Source: an uncultured Microbacterium sp. (lineage in GTDB: Bacteria > Actinomycetota > Actinomycetes > Actinomycetales > Microbacteriaceae). Taken from it: 21,839 bases of DNA. The notes under the pieces were generated by a model, which was given only the letters and a program-made list of their open reading frames with translations, was not told where the DNA came from and ran no database searches. A program made the position numbers and the translations under genes. Shown here in pieces: positions 1-6,652 of the stretch. Position 1 is the first letter of the stretch; each line of letters starts with the position of its first letter. The DNA lies in the NCBI GenBank assembly GCA_937926065.1, contig CALANM010000104.1:1-21839 (forward strand), given 5' to 3'.

Positions 1-148
1 CGGAAGCGTCAGCGACCGACGCGGCGCTCGGGTCTGACACCACGGCCGATTCGACGAGGTCCGCGGGGACGTCGCCGGCCGGAGGCCAGGCGTCTTCCCC
101 GGGGCGACGCGGCAGGCCGCGGCGGATCGCCGAACCGTAGGTGGCCAT
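1..148 (-). CDS. Partial unidentified protein, N-terminal 49 residues
   Basis: Only the first 49 codons are inside the window; the gene continues past the left edge. The visible N-terminus begins MATYGSAIRRGLPRRPGEDA and is basic, then becomes acidic and alanine-rich. I do not recognise it, and no domain, signal peptide or membrane segment can be called. Its ATG shares one base with the etfA stop codon (TGATG), so it is almost certainly co-translated with etfA and is the third gene of an etfB-etfA-orf operon. That context suggests, without proving, a role tied to electron transfer or acyl-CoA metabolism. The reading frame is confident because of the overlap; the function is unknown. Confidence 0.6.
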   Translation of the reverse strand, partial: MATYGSAIRRGLPRRPGEDAWPPAGDVPADLVESAVVSDPSAASVADAS

Positions 149-1122
149 CAGGACTTCTTCGCCTCGAGCGCGGCGATCAGCTGGGGCACGACCGTGAACA
201 CGTCCCCCACGATGCCGAAGTCGGCGATCTCGAAGATGGGCGCGTCGCCGTCCTTATTGATCGCGACGATCGTCTTGGCCGTCTGCATGCCAGCCTTGTG
301 CTGGATGGCGCCCGAGATGCCCAGCGCCACGTACAGCTGCGGCGACACCGAGACGCCCGTCTGGCCGACCTGGTGCGCGTAGGGCACGTAACCCGCGTCG
401 ACGGCGGCGCGCGATGCGCCCACGGCCGCGCCGAGCGCATCGGCGAGCTGCTCGACGAGCGCGAACTTCTCCTTCGAGCCCAGGCCGCGGCCACCCGACA
501 CGACCTTCGACGCACCGCGCAGCTCGGGACGCGACGACGTCACCTCGGCCGCGGCGAACGACTCGACCTTGGCGGCCGGCGCACCGGACGCCGTCACGTC
601 GAGCGCGACGACCGCCGGCGCGGCCACCGCATCCGCGCGGGCCTCGATCGCGCCCTGGCGCACCGTGATGACGGGGGCGCCGAACGTGGGGGCGGCGGTC
701 ACGTTGTACGCGCCGCCGTACACGGAGTGCTCGGCGAGGACGCCCTCGTCGTCACGCGCGACGCCGACGGCGTCGACGGCGAGCGCGAGCGACTGGCGCG
801 CGGCGAAGCGGCCGGCGACGTCGCGCCCCTCGATGGAGTTCGAGACGAGCACGGCGTCGGGCTTCACGAGCGCATAGGCGGATGCCAGAGCGTCGACGAT
901 CGGCACCGTCAGCTGGTCGCTCGCCGCCGGGGCCGTGAGCACCGTCGCGGCGCCCAGGGCACCGGCTTCCGTGGCGAGGCCGGCGTCGTCGCTCACGAGG
1001 AGCGCGACCGGCGTGCCGACCGTCGAGGCCGCGCCGAGCAGGCCGGCGGCCGACTTGGCGAGCGTGCCGTCGGGAGTCGTCTCAAGGACGACCAGGATCG
1101 AGTCCGCAGCGAAATCAGTCAT
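148..1122 (-). CDS. etfA: Electron transfer flavoprotein subunit alpha (FixB family)
   Basis: This 324-residue FAD-binding subunit of the ETF heterodimer accepts electrons from acyl-CoA dehydrogenases in the cytoplasm and passes them to the respiratory chain. The N-terminal half is an adenine-nucleotide-hydrolase-like fold. The C-terminal half (from about residue 200) carries the ETF-alpha FAD signature: VVSGGRGLG, SRAAVDAG, then QVGQTGVSVSPQLYVALGIS and GAIQH, and INKD near the end. The usual lysine of QTGK is valine here. The ATG at 1122 was chosen because GAGGGAG sits 7 nt upstream. An in-frame GTG at 1137 overlaps the etfB stop codon as GTGA and would add five residues (MRETT). Either way it is coupled to etfB upstream and to a partial gene downstream. 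Confidence 0.96.
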   Translation of the reverse strand: MTDFAADSILVVLETTPDGTLAKSAAGLLGAASTVGTPVALLVSDDAGLATEAGALGAATVLTAPAASDQLTVPIVDALASAYALVKPDAVLVSNSIEGRDVAGRFAARQSLALAVDAVGVARDDEGVLAEHSVYGGAYNVTAAPTFGAPVITVRQGAIEARADAVAAPAVVALDVTASGAPAAKVESFAAAEVTSSRPELRGASKVVSGGRGLGSKEKFALVEQLADALGAAVGASRAAVDAGYVPYAHQVGQTGVSVSPQLYVALGISGAIQHKAGMQTAKTIVAINKDGDAPIFEIADFGIVGDVFTVVPQLIAALEAKKS

Positions 1123-1133
1123 GGTCGTCTCCC

Positions 1134-1910
1134 TCACACCAGCCGGTTCTCGATGAGGAACGCGGCGAGCTTCTCACCGGCATCCCCCTCGTCGACGATC
1201 TTGACGCCGCCCGCACGCGGGGGCTTCTCGCTGATGGCGGTCATGATCGTCTGCGGGGCGGCAGTGACGTCGACGTCCACGCCGAGGTCGGCGAGCGTCA
1301 GCGTCTCGAACGGCTTCTTCTTGGCCGCCATGATGCCCTTGAAGTTGGGGAAGCGCGCGTCGGGGAGCGCCTCGGTGATCGAGATGACCGCCGGAAGGGG
1401 CGCCGACACCTGCGCCGTGCCGGCATCGGCAGCGCGGGTGCCCGACACCGACGACTCGGAGATCTCGACGGCCGACAGCGCGGTCGCGTGCGGCACGCCC
1501 AGGTGCTCGGCGATCATCGCCGGCAGCACGCCCGCCATGCCGTCGGTCGAGAGGTTGCCGGCGATCACCAGGTCGAAGCCGGTCCGCTTGATCGCGGCGG
1601 CCAGCACCTTCGCCGTGACGCCGAGATCGGCGCCGGCGAGCGCCTCGTCGACCACCTGCACGGCCGAGCCCGCACCCATCGCGAGGCCCTTGCGGATCGT
1701 CGCGGACGCGGCCTCGGCGGCCATCGACACGACCGTCACCTCGGTGCCCTCGTTCTTGTCGGCGTACGACAGCGCGACCTCGAGGGCGCGCTCGCCGATC
1801 TCGTCGAGCACGCGCTCGGACGCCTCCCGATCGGCGAGGCCGGTCTCGAGGCTCAGCTTGCGATCCCCATAGGTGTCAGGGACTTCTTTGACCAGGACGA
1901 TGATCTTCAC
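1134..1910 (-). CDS. etfB: Electron transfer flavoprotein subunit beta (FixA family)
   Basis: This 258-residue subunit binds AMP and forms the ETF heterodimer with the EtfA encoded immediately downstream. The N-terminus reads KIIVLVKEVPDT, the standard FixA opening. The ETF-beta signature region is FDLVIAGNLSTDGMAGVLPA followed by MIAEHLGVPHAT. The segment LPDARFPNFKGIMAAKKKP is the conserved stretch that normally contacts dehydrogenase partners. Translation starts at a GTG (1910) with AAGGAG five nucleotides upstream; longer in-frame extensions run through non-coding sequence and overlap the thiolase. The stop codon overlaps the alternative etfA GTG. A candidate -10 box lies about 20 nt upstream, so etfBA probably has its own promoter as well as possible read-through from the thiolase gene. 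Confidence 0.96.
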   Translation of the reverse strand: MKIIVLVKEVPDTYGDRKLSLETGLADREASERVLDEIGERALEVALSYADKNEGTEVTVVSMAAEAASATIRKGLAMGAGSAVQVVDEALAGADLGVTAKVLAAAIKRTGFDLVIAGNLSTDGMAGVLPAMIAEHLGVPHATALSAVEISESSVSGTRAADAGTAQVSAPLPAVISITEALPDARFPNFKGIMAAKKKPFETLTLADLGVDVDVTAAPQTIMTAISEKPPRAGGVKIVDEGDAGEKLAAFLIENRLV

Positions 1911-1931
1911 GCGGGCTCCTTTGCTGCTCTG

Positions 1932-1937
1932 ATTGTA
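1932..1937 (-). promoter_or_regulatory. Candidate -10 box of the etfBA promoter
   Basis: On the minus strand the hexamer is TACAAT, one mismatch from TATAAT. A weak TCAAGA lies 18 nt upstream. Transcription would start about 15 nt before the etfB GTG and still include its AAGGAG. It is the only AT-rich spot in the 97-bp gap between thiolase and etfB. This is a call by eye only. Confidence 0.4.
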
Positions 1938-1965
1938 AAGGGAATGACGGTGCGCTCTTGACCGG

Positions 1966-1978
1966 CCCGGCTTCCGGG
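1966..1978 (-). terminator. Weak hairpin after the thiolase gene
   Basis: CCCGG and CCGGG form a 5-bp stem with a 3-nt loop, about 30 nt beyond the thiolase stop codon and upstream of the etfB promoter candidate. There is no U-run on either strand, so termination is only a possibility. Confidence 0.25.
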
Positions 1979-2007
1979 AGGGGCGGATCGAGGGCCCGTC
2001 TCGCGTC

Positions 2008-3195
2008 TCAGATCCTCTCGATGACAGTCGCGTTGGCCATGCCGCCGCCCTCGCACATGGTCTGCAGCCCCAGGCGTCCGCCGGTCGCCTCGAGATGCGC
2101 GAGGAGCGTACCCAGCAGCCGCGTGCCGGAGGACCCCAGGGCATGCCCCAGCGCGATCGCCCCTCCCCACGGGTTCATGCGCTCCGGGTCGGCCCCGACG
2201 TCCGCGGCCCACGCGAGCGGGACCGACGCGAAGGCCTCGTTCACCTCATACGCGTCGATGTCTTCGATACGCAGTCCCGCTCGCTCCAGCACCCGTTCGG
2301 TGGCGGGGATGGGGCCCGTGAGCATCATGAGCGGGTCGTCTCCGACCACGGCGAAGCCCCGGAAGCGCGCGCGAGGCGTGAGACCGAGCTGCTCCGCGCG
2401 GGCAGCGCTCATGATGAGGGCAGCGGAGGCGCCGTCGGTGAGCGGCGAGGAGCTGCCGGCCGTGATGCGCCAGTCGAGGTCGGGGAATCGGGCGGCGAGC
2501 GCGTCGTCGCGGAAGGCCGGCTCGAGCTGGGCGAGCCTCTCCGCTGTCGTCGCGGCGCGGATGGTCTCATCGCGCGTGACGATCCCCGATTCGGTCGGAA
2601 CGGACACGATCTGGCTGTCGAACCAGCCGGAGTCGGCGGCGTGGGCGGCGCGCGCGTGGGAGCGGGCTGAGTACTCGTCCAGCTGCTCCCGCGAGAGGCT
2701 CCAGCGCTGGGCGATGAGCTCTGCGGACACCCCCTGGCTGACGAGGCCGTCGGGATAGCGCGTGCGGATGCCGTCGGCGATCCCGCCGCCGCGCACACTC
2801 GTGCCCAGCGGCACACGGCTCATGGACTCCACGCCACCGGCGATGACGATGTCGTACGCGCCGGCCATGACGCCCTGGGCGGCGAAGTGCACCGCCTGCT
2901 GGCTCGACCCGCACTGCCGATCGATCGTCGTGGCCGGGACGTGTTCGTCGAAGCCGGCGGCCAGGACCGCCTGGCGCGCGACGTTCATCGCCTGGTCGCC
3001 GACCTGGCTCACGCACCCCAGGAGCACGTCGTCTATCTGCCGCGATTCGAGGCCGTTCCGCTCGAGCACGGCGCTGAGCACGCCCGCGGCGAGATCGACG
3101 GGATGGATCGACGACAGCGCGCCGCCCGGCTTGCCCCGGCCCGACGGCGTCCTGATCACATCGACGATGACGGCTTCGCTGACAGTCCCGCTCAT
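2008..3195 (-). CDS. Acetyl-CoA C-acyltransferase (thiolase)
   Basis: This 395-residue thiolase would cleave 3-ketoacyl-CoA with CoA to acetyl-CoA and a shortened acyl-CoA, the last step of beta-oxidation; the family can also run the reverse condensation. All catalytic residues are visible: the nucleophile Cys95 in DRQCGSSQQA, His351 in GGAIALGHALGSSGTR, and Cys381 in MCEGGGMANA. Length matches the FadA/AtoB-type family. The ATG at 3195 follows AGAAGGGA with suitable spacing. It lies upstream of etfBA on the same strand and divergent from a MarR-family regulator that starts 107 bp away and is a natural candidate to control it. Chain-length or ring-substrate preference cannot be read from the sequence. 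Confidence 0.93.
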   Translation of the reverse strand: MSGTVSEAVIVDVIRTPSGRGKPGGALSSIHPVDLAAGVLSAVLERNGLESRQIDDVLLGCVSQVGDQAMNVARQAVLAAGFDEHVPATTIDRQCGSSQQAVHFAAQGVMAGAYDIVIAGGVESMSRVPLGTSVRGGGIADGIRTRYPDGLVSQGVSAELIAQRWSLSREQLDEYSARSHARAAHAADSGWFDSQIVSVPTESGIVTRDETIRAATTAERLAQLEPAFRDDALAARFPDLDWRITAGSSSPLTDGASAALIMSAARAEQLGLTPRARFRGFAVVGDDPLMMLTGPIPATERVLERAGLRIEDIDAYEVNEAFASVPLAWAADVGADPERMNPWGGAIALGHALGSSGTRLLGTLLAHLEATGGRLGLQTMCEGGGMANATVIERI

Positions 3196-3274
3196 GCGGC
3201 ATCCCTTCTCGAGCGACGATCACTCGCCGGGTCGATTCCTGTCCTCGACGATCTCATCACTTCACCTTGCGCGA

Positions 3275-3280
3275 TACCGT
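3275..3280 (+). promoter_or_regulatory. Candidate -10 box of the marR-family gene
   Basis: TACCGT fits the actinobacterial TANNNT -10 pattern. It would place the transcript start about 16 nt before the GTG, keeping the GGAGG at 3294-3298 in the leader. The same hexamer serves the RNase HI gene later in the window. No convincing -35 was seen, and no clear MarR palindrome stands out in the 3196-3302 divergent region. Confidence 0.3.
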
Positions 3281-3302
3281 TCTTGCGAGACGAGGAGGCA
3301 CG

Positions 3303-3815
3303 GTGGCGCGTGTGAGAAGACCCCCGATAGACCCCATTGCGGAGGCTCGCCGGCAGTGGGACGCCCACGGGTGGACCGACGCGTCGGCCGGCATGACGGT
3401 CGTCACGAGCATCATGCGGGCACAGCAGCTGCTGCAGGCCCGCGTCGACGAGGCGCTCCGGCCGCACGGCCTCACGTTCGCGCGGTATGAGCTGCTCACG
3501 CTGCTGAGCTTCACGCGTGACGGGCGGATGCCGGTGTCGTCGGCCGCCGGACGCCTCCAGGTGCACCCGACGAGCGTCACCAACACCGTCGACCGGCTGG
3601 AGCAGGCCGGCCTCGTGCGTCGCGAGCCGCACCCGAGCGACGGTCGCGCCACCCTCGTCGTGCTCACCGACGCCGGTCGCGACCTCGCGCGTGCGGCCAC
3701 AGCTTCCCTCAACCGCGACGTCTTCTCGCGTCCCGGGCTCTCTCCCCACGACGCCGAGCAGCTCATCGGGGTCATCTCACGGCTGCGTGCCGACGCCGGC
3801 GACCCGGTCGTCTGA
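3303..3815 (+). CDS. MarR-family transcriptional regulator
   Basis: This 170-residue winged-helix repressor of the MarR family would act as a dimer on DNA. The helix-turn-helix and wing are clear: LTFARYELLTLLSF, then SSAAGRLQVHPTSVTNTVDR, LEQAGLVRRE, and the wing PSDGRATLVVLTDAGRD. The N-terminal part (residues 1-40) and the C-terminal helix form the usual dimerisation region. The GTG at 3303 was chosen for the GGAGG four nucleotides upstream; a TTG at 3267 would add twelve residues but lacks such a site. It is divergent from the thiolase and convergent with the enoyl-CoA hydratase, so it sits in the middle of an acyl-CoA oxidation block. Control of one or both flanking units, perhaps sensing an acyl-CoA or aromatic acid, is an inference from position. 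Confidence 0.9.
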   Translation: MARVRRPPIDPIAEARRQWDAHGWTDASAGMTVVTSIMRAQQLLQARVDEALRPHGLTFARYELLTLLSFTRDGRMPVSSAAGRLQVHPTSVTNTVDRLEQAGLVRREPHPSDGRATLVVLTDAGRDLARAATASLNRDVFSRPGLSPHDAEQLIGVISRLRADAGDPVV

Positions 3816-3834
3816 CGAGGCGCCCTGCCGTCAG
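3812..3834. terminator. Stem-loop between convergent marR and enoyl-CoA hydratase genes
   Basis: CTGACG (3812-3817) and CGTCAG (3829-3834) can pair with an 11-nt loop. The arms contain the TGA stops of the two convergent genes. It could work as a short bidirectional terminator, but the stem is only 6 bp, three of which are forced by the facing TGA codons. Confidence 0.3.
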
Positions 3835-4607
3835 CGGTGACCGAACCGGGGTGCGCGCTTCTCGCGAAAGGCGGCCATCCCCTCCTTCTGGTCGGCGGTG
3901 TCGAACAGCGACGCGAAGACGTGCTTCTCGACTCGCAGTCCCTCGGCGAGCGGAGTCTCGAGCGCCGCGTCCAGCGCCGCCTTCGCGGCATACAGCGAGG
4001 GCAGCGACTTCGAGGCGATCGCCTCCGCTGCCTTCTGCGCCTCGTCGAGCAGATCGGATGCCGGGACCACGCGCGAGACGAGACCGGCCCGTTCGGCCTC
4101 ATCTGCCTTCATGTGGCGCCCCGTCAGCACGAGGTCGGCCGCCTTGTACGCGCCGACCGCCCGCGCGAGCCGCTGGGTGCCGCCCATGCCCGGGATGACG
4201 CCGAGCCCGATCTCGGGCTGCCCGAAGGTCGCCGTGTCGGCGGCGAGGATGATGTCGCACATCATCGCGAGCTCGCACCCTCCGCCCAGCGCGTAGCCGG
4301 CGACGGCGGCGAGGACGGGCGTGCGCACGTCGGCGAAGCGACGCCAGGCGCCGAAGTGGTCGTCCATGACCATGTCGAGGCCCGTCTTCGCCTCCATCTC
4401 CTTGATGTCGGCGCCGGCGGCGAAGGCGCGCTCGCTGCCCGTGACGACGATCGCCCCGATGCCCGGGTCGGCGTCGTAGGCCTCTGCCGCGGCGACGACG
4501 TCGCGCATCGTCTGCGTGTTGAGGGCGTTCAGCGCCTCGGGCCGGTTGAGGGTGATCCAGCCGACGCGCCCGCGCGTCTCGGTGAGGATGGTCTCGTAGT
4601 CGGTCAT
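3831..4607 (-). CDS. Enoyl-CoA hydratase/isomerase family protein
   Basis: This 258-residue crotonase-fold enzyme is expected to add water to 2-enoyl-CoA to give 3-hydroxyacyl-CoA. The CoA-binding and oxyanion-hole segments AFAAGADIKEM and AVAGYALGGGCELAMMCD are intact. The two catalytic glutamates expected of a true hydratase are present, Glu112 (GGGCELA) and Glu132 (FGQPEIGLGVIPG). The C-terminus FREKRAPRFGHR matches the usual ending. It lies 4 bp downstream of the acyl-CoA dehydrogenase gene, so the two form a dehydrogenase-hydratase unit for consecutive steps. Such pairs occur in fatty-acid oxidation and in isobutyryl-CoA (valine) degradation; the sequence alone does not decide between them. 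Confidence 0.95.
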   Translation of the reverse strand: MTDYETILTETRGRVGWITLNRPEALNALNTQTMRDVVAAAEAYDADPGIGAIVVTGSERAFAAGADIKEMEAKTGLDMVMDDHFGAWRRFADVRTPVLAAVAGYALGGGCELAMMCDIILAADTATFGQPEIGLGVIPGMGGTQRLARAVGAYKAADLVLTGRHMKADEAERAGLVSRVVPASDLLDEAQKAAEAIASKSLPSLYAAKAALDAALETPLAEGLRVEKHVFASLFDTADQKEGMAAFREKRAPRFGHR

Positions 4608-4611
4608 GGCC

Positions 4612-5766
4612 TCATGCTCGCAGAAGATGGCGGCCGATGATCACGCGCATGATCTCGTTCGTCCCCTCGAGGATCTGATGCACGCGCAGGTCGCGGACGA
4701 TCTTCTCGATGCCGTAGTCATGCAGGTAGCCGTAGCCTCCGTGGAGCTGGAGCGCCTGATTGGCGACCTCGAAGCCGGCGTCGGTCGCGAACCGCTTCGC
4801 CATCGCGCACTGCATGGCGGCGTCGTCGGCCCCTTCGTCGACGGCGATCGCCGCGTCGCGCACGAGAGCACGGGCGGCACGCAGCTGCGTGGCCATGTCG
4901 GCGAGGGCGAACACGACCGCCTGCTTCTCGGCGAGAGGCTCGCCGAATGTGAATCGCTCGTGCACGTAGGCGGTCGCGCGATCGAGCGCCTCCGGGGCGC
5001 CGCCGAGCGAGCAGGCGGCGATGCCGAGGCGTCCGCCGTTGAGGCCGCTCATCGCGATCTTGAACCCTCCGCCGATCTCTCCGAGGACAGCGGATGCCGG
5101 GACGCGCACTTCATCGAGGATCACCTGCCGGGTGGGCTGAGCCTTCCAGCCCATCTTCTTCTCCTCGGGTCCGAACGAGAGGCGGTCGGCGTCGCCGGGC
5201 ACGAGGAACGCGGTGATGCCGCGCGGGCCGGGCTCGCCGGTGCGGGCCATGACGACATACACGGCGGCCGACCCGGCGCCGGAGATGAACTGCTTGACGC
5301 CGGTGAGCACGTACTCGTCGCCGTCGGCGATGGCGGAGGTCGTGAGGGCAGCGGCGTCGGAGCCGGCGCCGGGCTCGGTGAGGCAGTACGACCCGAGGTG
5401 GGCCATCGTGACCAGGCGCGGGAGCCAGTGGCGACGCTGTGCGTCGTCGCCGTAGCGGTCGATCATCCAGGCGACCATGTTGTGGATGGAGATGTAGGCG
5501 GCGATCGAGGGGTCGCCCATGGCGAGCGCCTCGTACACGGCGACCGCGTCCTGCCGTGCGAACGCCGACCCCCCGACGTCTTCGCGCACCGAGATCCCCC
5601 CGAGCCCCAGCTCCCCCGCTCGTTCGAGCACGTCGCGCGGGAAGTGCGCGTGGTCATCCCACTCCAGCGCGTGCGGTGCGAGCTCGGCGCGGGCGAAGGC
5701 GCGCACGGCGTCGAGGATCGCTTCCCGTTCCTCGGCCGACAGGGAAGGGGTGAGTGTCATGCTCAT
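4612..5766 (-). CDS. Acyl-CoA dehydrogenase
   Basis: This 384-residue FAD enzyme introduces the 2,3-double bond into acyl-CoA and passes electrons to ETF, whose genes are about 2.7 kb away. Family segments are in order: YCLTEPGAGSDAAALTTSA near the flavin, FISGAGSAAVYVVMARTG, the mid-domain GGRLGIAACSLG, and the C-terminal LHGGYGYLHDYGIEKIVRDL. Catalytic Glu367 is in QILEGTNEI, the position used by short- and branched-chain enzymes. The ATG at 5766 follows GAGGA by nine nucleotides; the ATG at 5760 is an alternative, and the longer frame would read through the promoter palindrome. The pairing with an enoyl-CoA hydratase suggests short- or branched-chain acyl-CoA substrates. Its promoter carries a strong operator-like palindrome. 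Confidence 0.95.
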   Translation of the reverse strand: MSMTLTPSLSAEEREAILDAVRAFARAELAPHALEWDDHAHFPRDVLERAGELGLGGISVREDVGGSAFARQDAVAVYEALAMGDPSIAAYISIHNMVAWMIDRYGDDAQRRHWLPRLVTMAHLGSYCLTEPGAGSDAAALTTSAIADGDEYVLTGVKQFISGAGSAAVYVVMARTGEPGPRGITAFLVPGDADRLSFGPEEKKMGWKAQPTRQVILDEVRVPASAVLGEIGGGFKIAMSGLNGGRLGIAACSLGGAPEALDRATAYVHERFTFGEPLAEKQAVVFALADMATQLRAARALVRDAAIAVDEGADDAAMQCAMAKRFATDAGFEVANQALQLHGGYGYLHDYGIEKIVRDLRVHQILEGTNEIMRVIIGRHLLRA

Positions 5767-5828
5767 TCGTTCACGTCCTCGTGAGACAGGGTGACGGCAG
5801 TGTCTGTGCCGGGTTGGGCACACTGCTG

Positions 5829-5834
5829 ATTTTA
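5829..5834 (-). promoter_or_regulatory. Candidate -10 box of the acyl-CoA dehydrogenase promoter
   Basis: The minus-strand hexamer TAAAAT is one mismatch from TATAAT and overlaps the end of the 22-bp palindrome. The start point would be near 5822, giving a leader of about 56 nt. No good -35 was found. Confidence 0.35.
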
Positions 5835-5852
5835 CATGGACGTCCATGTAAA
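5831..5852. promoter_or_regulatory. 22-bp perfect palindrome, probable repressor operator
   Basis: The left arm TTTACATGGAC (5831-5841) is followed directly by its exact reverse complement (5842-5852), with no spacer and no mismatch. It lies 65-86 bp upstream of the acyl-CoA dehydrogenase ATG and overlaps its best -10 candidate. The size and perfect dyad resemble TetR-family operators, which commonly control fatty-acid and branched-chain catabolic genes. No TetR gene lies in the window. The MarR-family gene could also be the binder, but no similar sequence was seen in front of it. Confidence 0.7.
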
Positions 5853-5865
5853 TGCGCGAACGATT

Positions 5866-5885
5866 TCCCGCGAGGGTCAGCGGGA
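5866..5885 (-). terminator. Stem-loop just after nagB
   Basis: TCCCGC (5866-5871) and GCGGGA (5880-5885) form a perfect 6-bp GC-rich stem with an 8-nt loop, five nucleotides after the nagB stop. It is followed on the minus strand by AAATCG rather than a U-run. Its placement between the sugar operon and the dehydrogenase promoter favours a terminator. Confidence 0.45.
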
Positions 5886-5890
5886 CGAGG

Positions 5891-6652
5891 CTATGACGCC
5901 ACCCGGTCGACGATCAGCTCGGCGCTGCGTGCCGTGAGTCGTGCGGCCGCCGCTTCGTCGATCACGAGCGTCGCGGCCGGGTGGCGCTGGAGCACCGACG
6001 CCGGCATCGCCTCCGTGACCGGTCCCTCCACAGCGCGGGCCACGGCATCCGCCTTGTGGGCGCCGAAGGCCAGCAGCGCGAGCTCCCGGGCGTCGAGGAT
6101 CGTCGCGATCCCCTGCGTGACCGCCCGTCGCGGAACGTCGTCGACGGAGGGGAAGAAGCGCGCGTTGTCGAGAATCGTCTGCTCGGCGAGGTCGACGACC
6201 CGCGTGCGCGACGTGAAGGCCGAGCCCGGCTCGTTGAACCCGATGTGTCCGTTGGCGCCGATGCCGAGGATCTGCAGGTCGACGCCGCCCGCCTCGTTCA
6301 GCATCGCCTCATAGCGGTCCCCCGCGGTCGCCAGCCTGTCGAGGGCGCCGTCGGGAACCTGCACGCGCGCCGGGTCGAGTCCGAGCGGCTCGACGAACTC
6401 CCGCGTGATGACGCTCCGGTAGCTCTCGGGGTGCTCCACCGGCAGCCCGACGTACTCATCGAGCGCGAAAGCCCGCACGCGGTCGACGGGGATGCCGTCC
6501 AGCCGCTCTCGCAAAGCGGAGTACACGGGGAGCGGCGTCGATCCGGTCGCGACGCCGAGCACCGCGTCAGGACGCGTGCGGATCAGTGCGGCGATGCCGT
6601 CGGCGACGAAGGCGCCGCCTTCTTCGGGGTCGGACACGACGAGCACGCGCAT
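5891..6652 (-). CDS. nagB: Glucosamine-6-phosphate deaminase
   Basis: This 253-residue cytosolic enzyme converts glucosamine-6-phosphate to fructose-6-phosphate and ammonia, feeding amino sugar into glycolysis. Family motifs are all present: the phosphate-binding loop LGVATGSTPLPVY (residues 32-44), the catalytic AFALDEYVGL (Asp65, Glu66), and GIGANGHIGFNEPGS with catalytic His136 and Glu141. Length is a little short of the roughly 265-residue E. coli enzyme. Its ATG shares one base with the stop codon of the TIM-barrel gene (TGATG), so it is translationally coupled as the last gene of the six-gene sugar operon. No nagA deacetylase or dedicated kinase is in the operon, so those steps must come from elsewhere, or the substrate reaches GlcN-6-P by another route. 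Confidence 0.95.
   Translation of the reverse strand: MRVLVVSDPEEGGAFVADGIAALIRTRPDAVLGVATGSTPLPVYSALRERLDGIPVDRVRAFALDEYVGLPVEHPESYRSVITREFVEPLGLDPARVQVPDGALDRLATAGDRYEAMLNEAGGVDLQILGIGANGHIGFNEPGSAFTSRTRVVDLAEQTILDNARFFPSVDDVPRRAVTQGIATILDARELALLAFGAHKADAVARAVEGPVTEAMPASVLQRHPAATLVIDEAAAARLTARSAELIVDRVAS

Noticed and set aside
298..1872. Open plus-strand frame opposite etfA and etfB
   Set aside because: Low-complexity Arg/Gly/Ala/His translation, antisense to two certain genes, no ribosome binding site.
3265..3292. Direct repeat CTTGCG near the marR start as a MarR operator
   Set aside because: MarR proteins bind inverted, not direct, repeats, and a 6-base repeat is easily chance.
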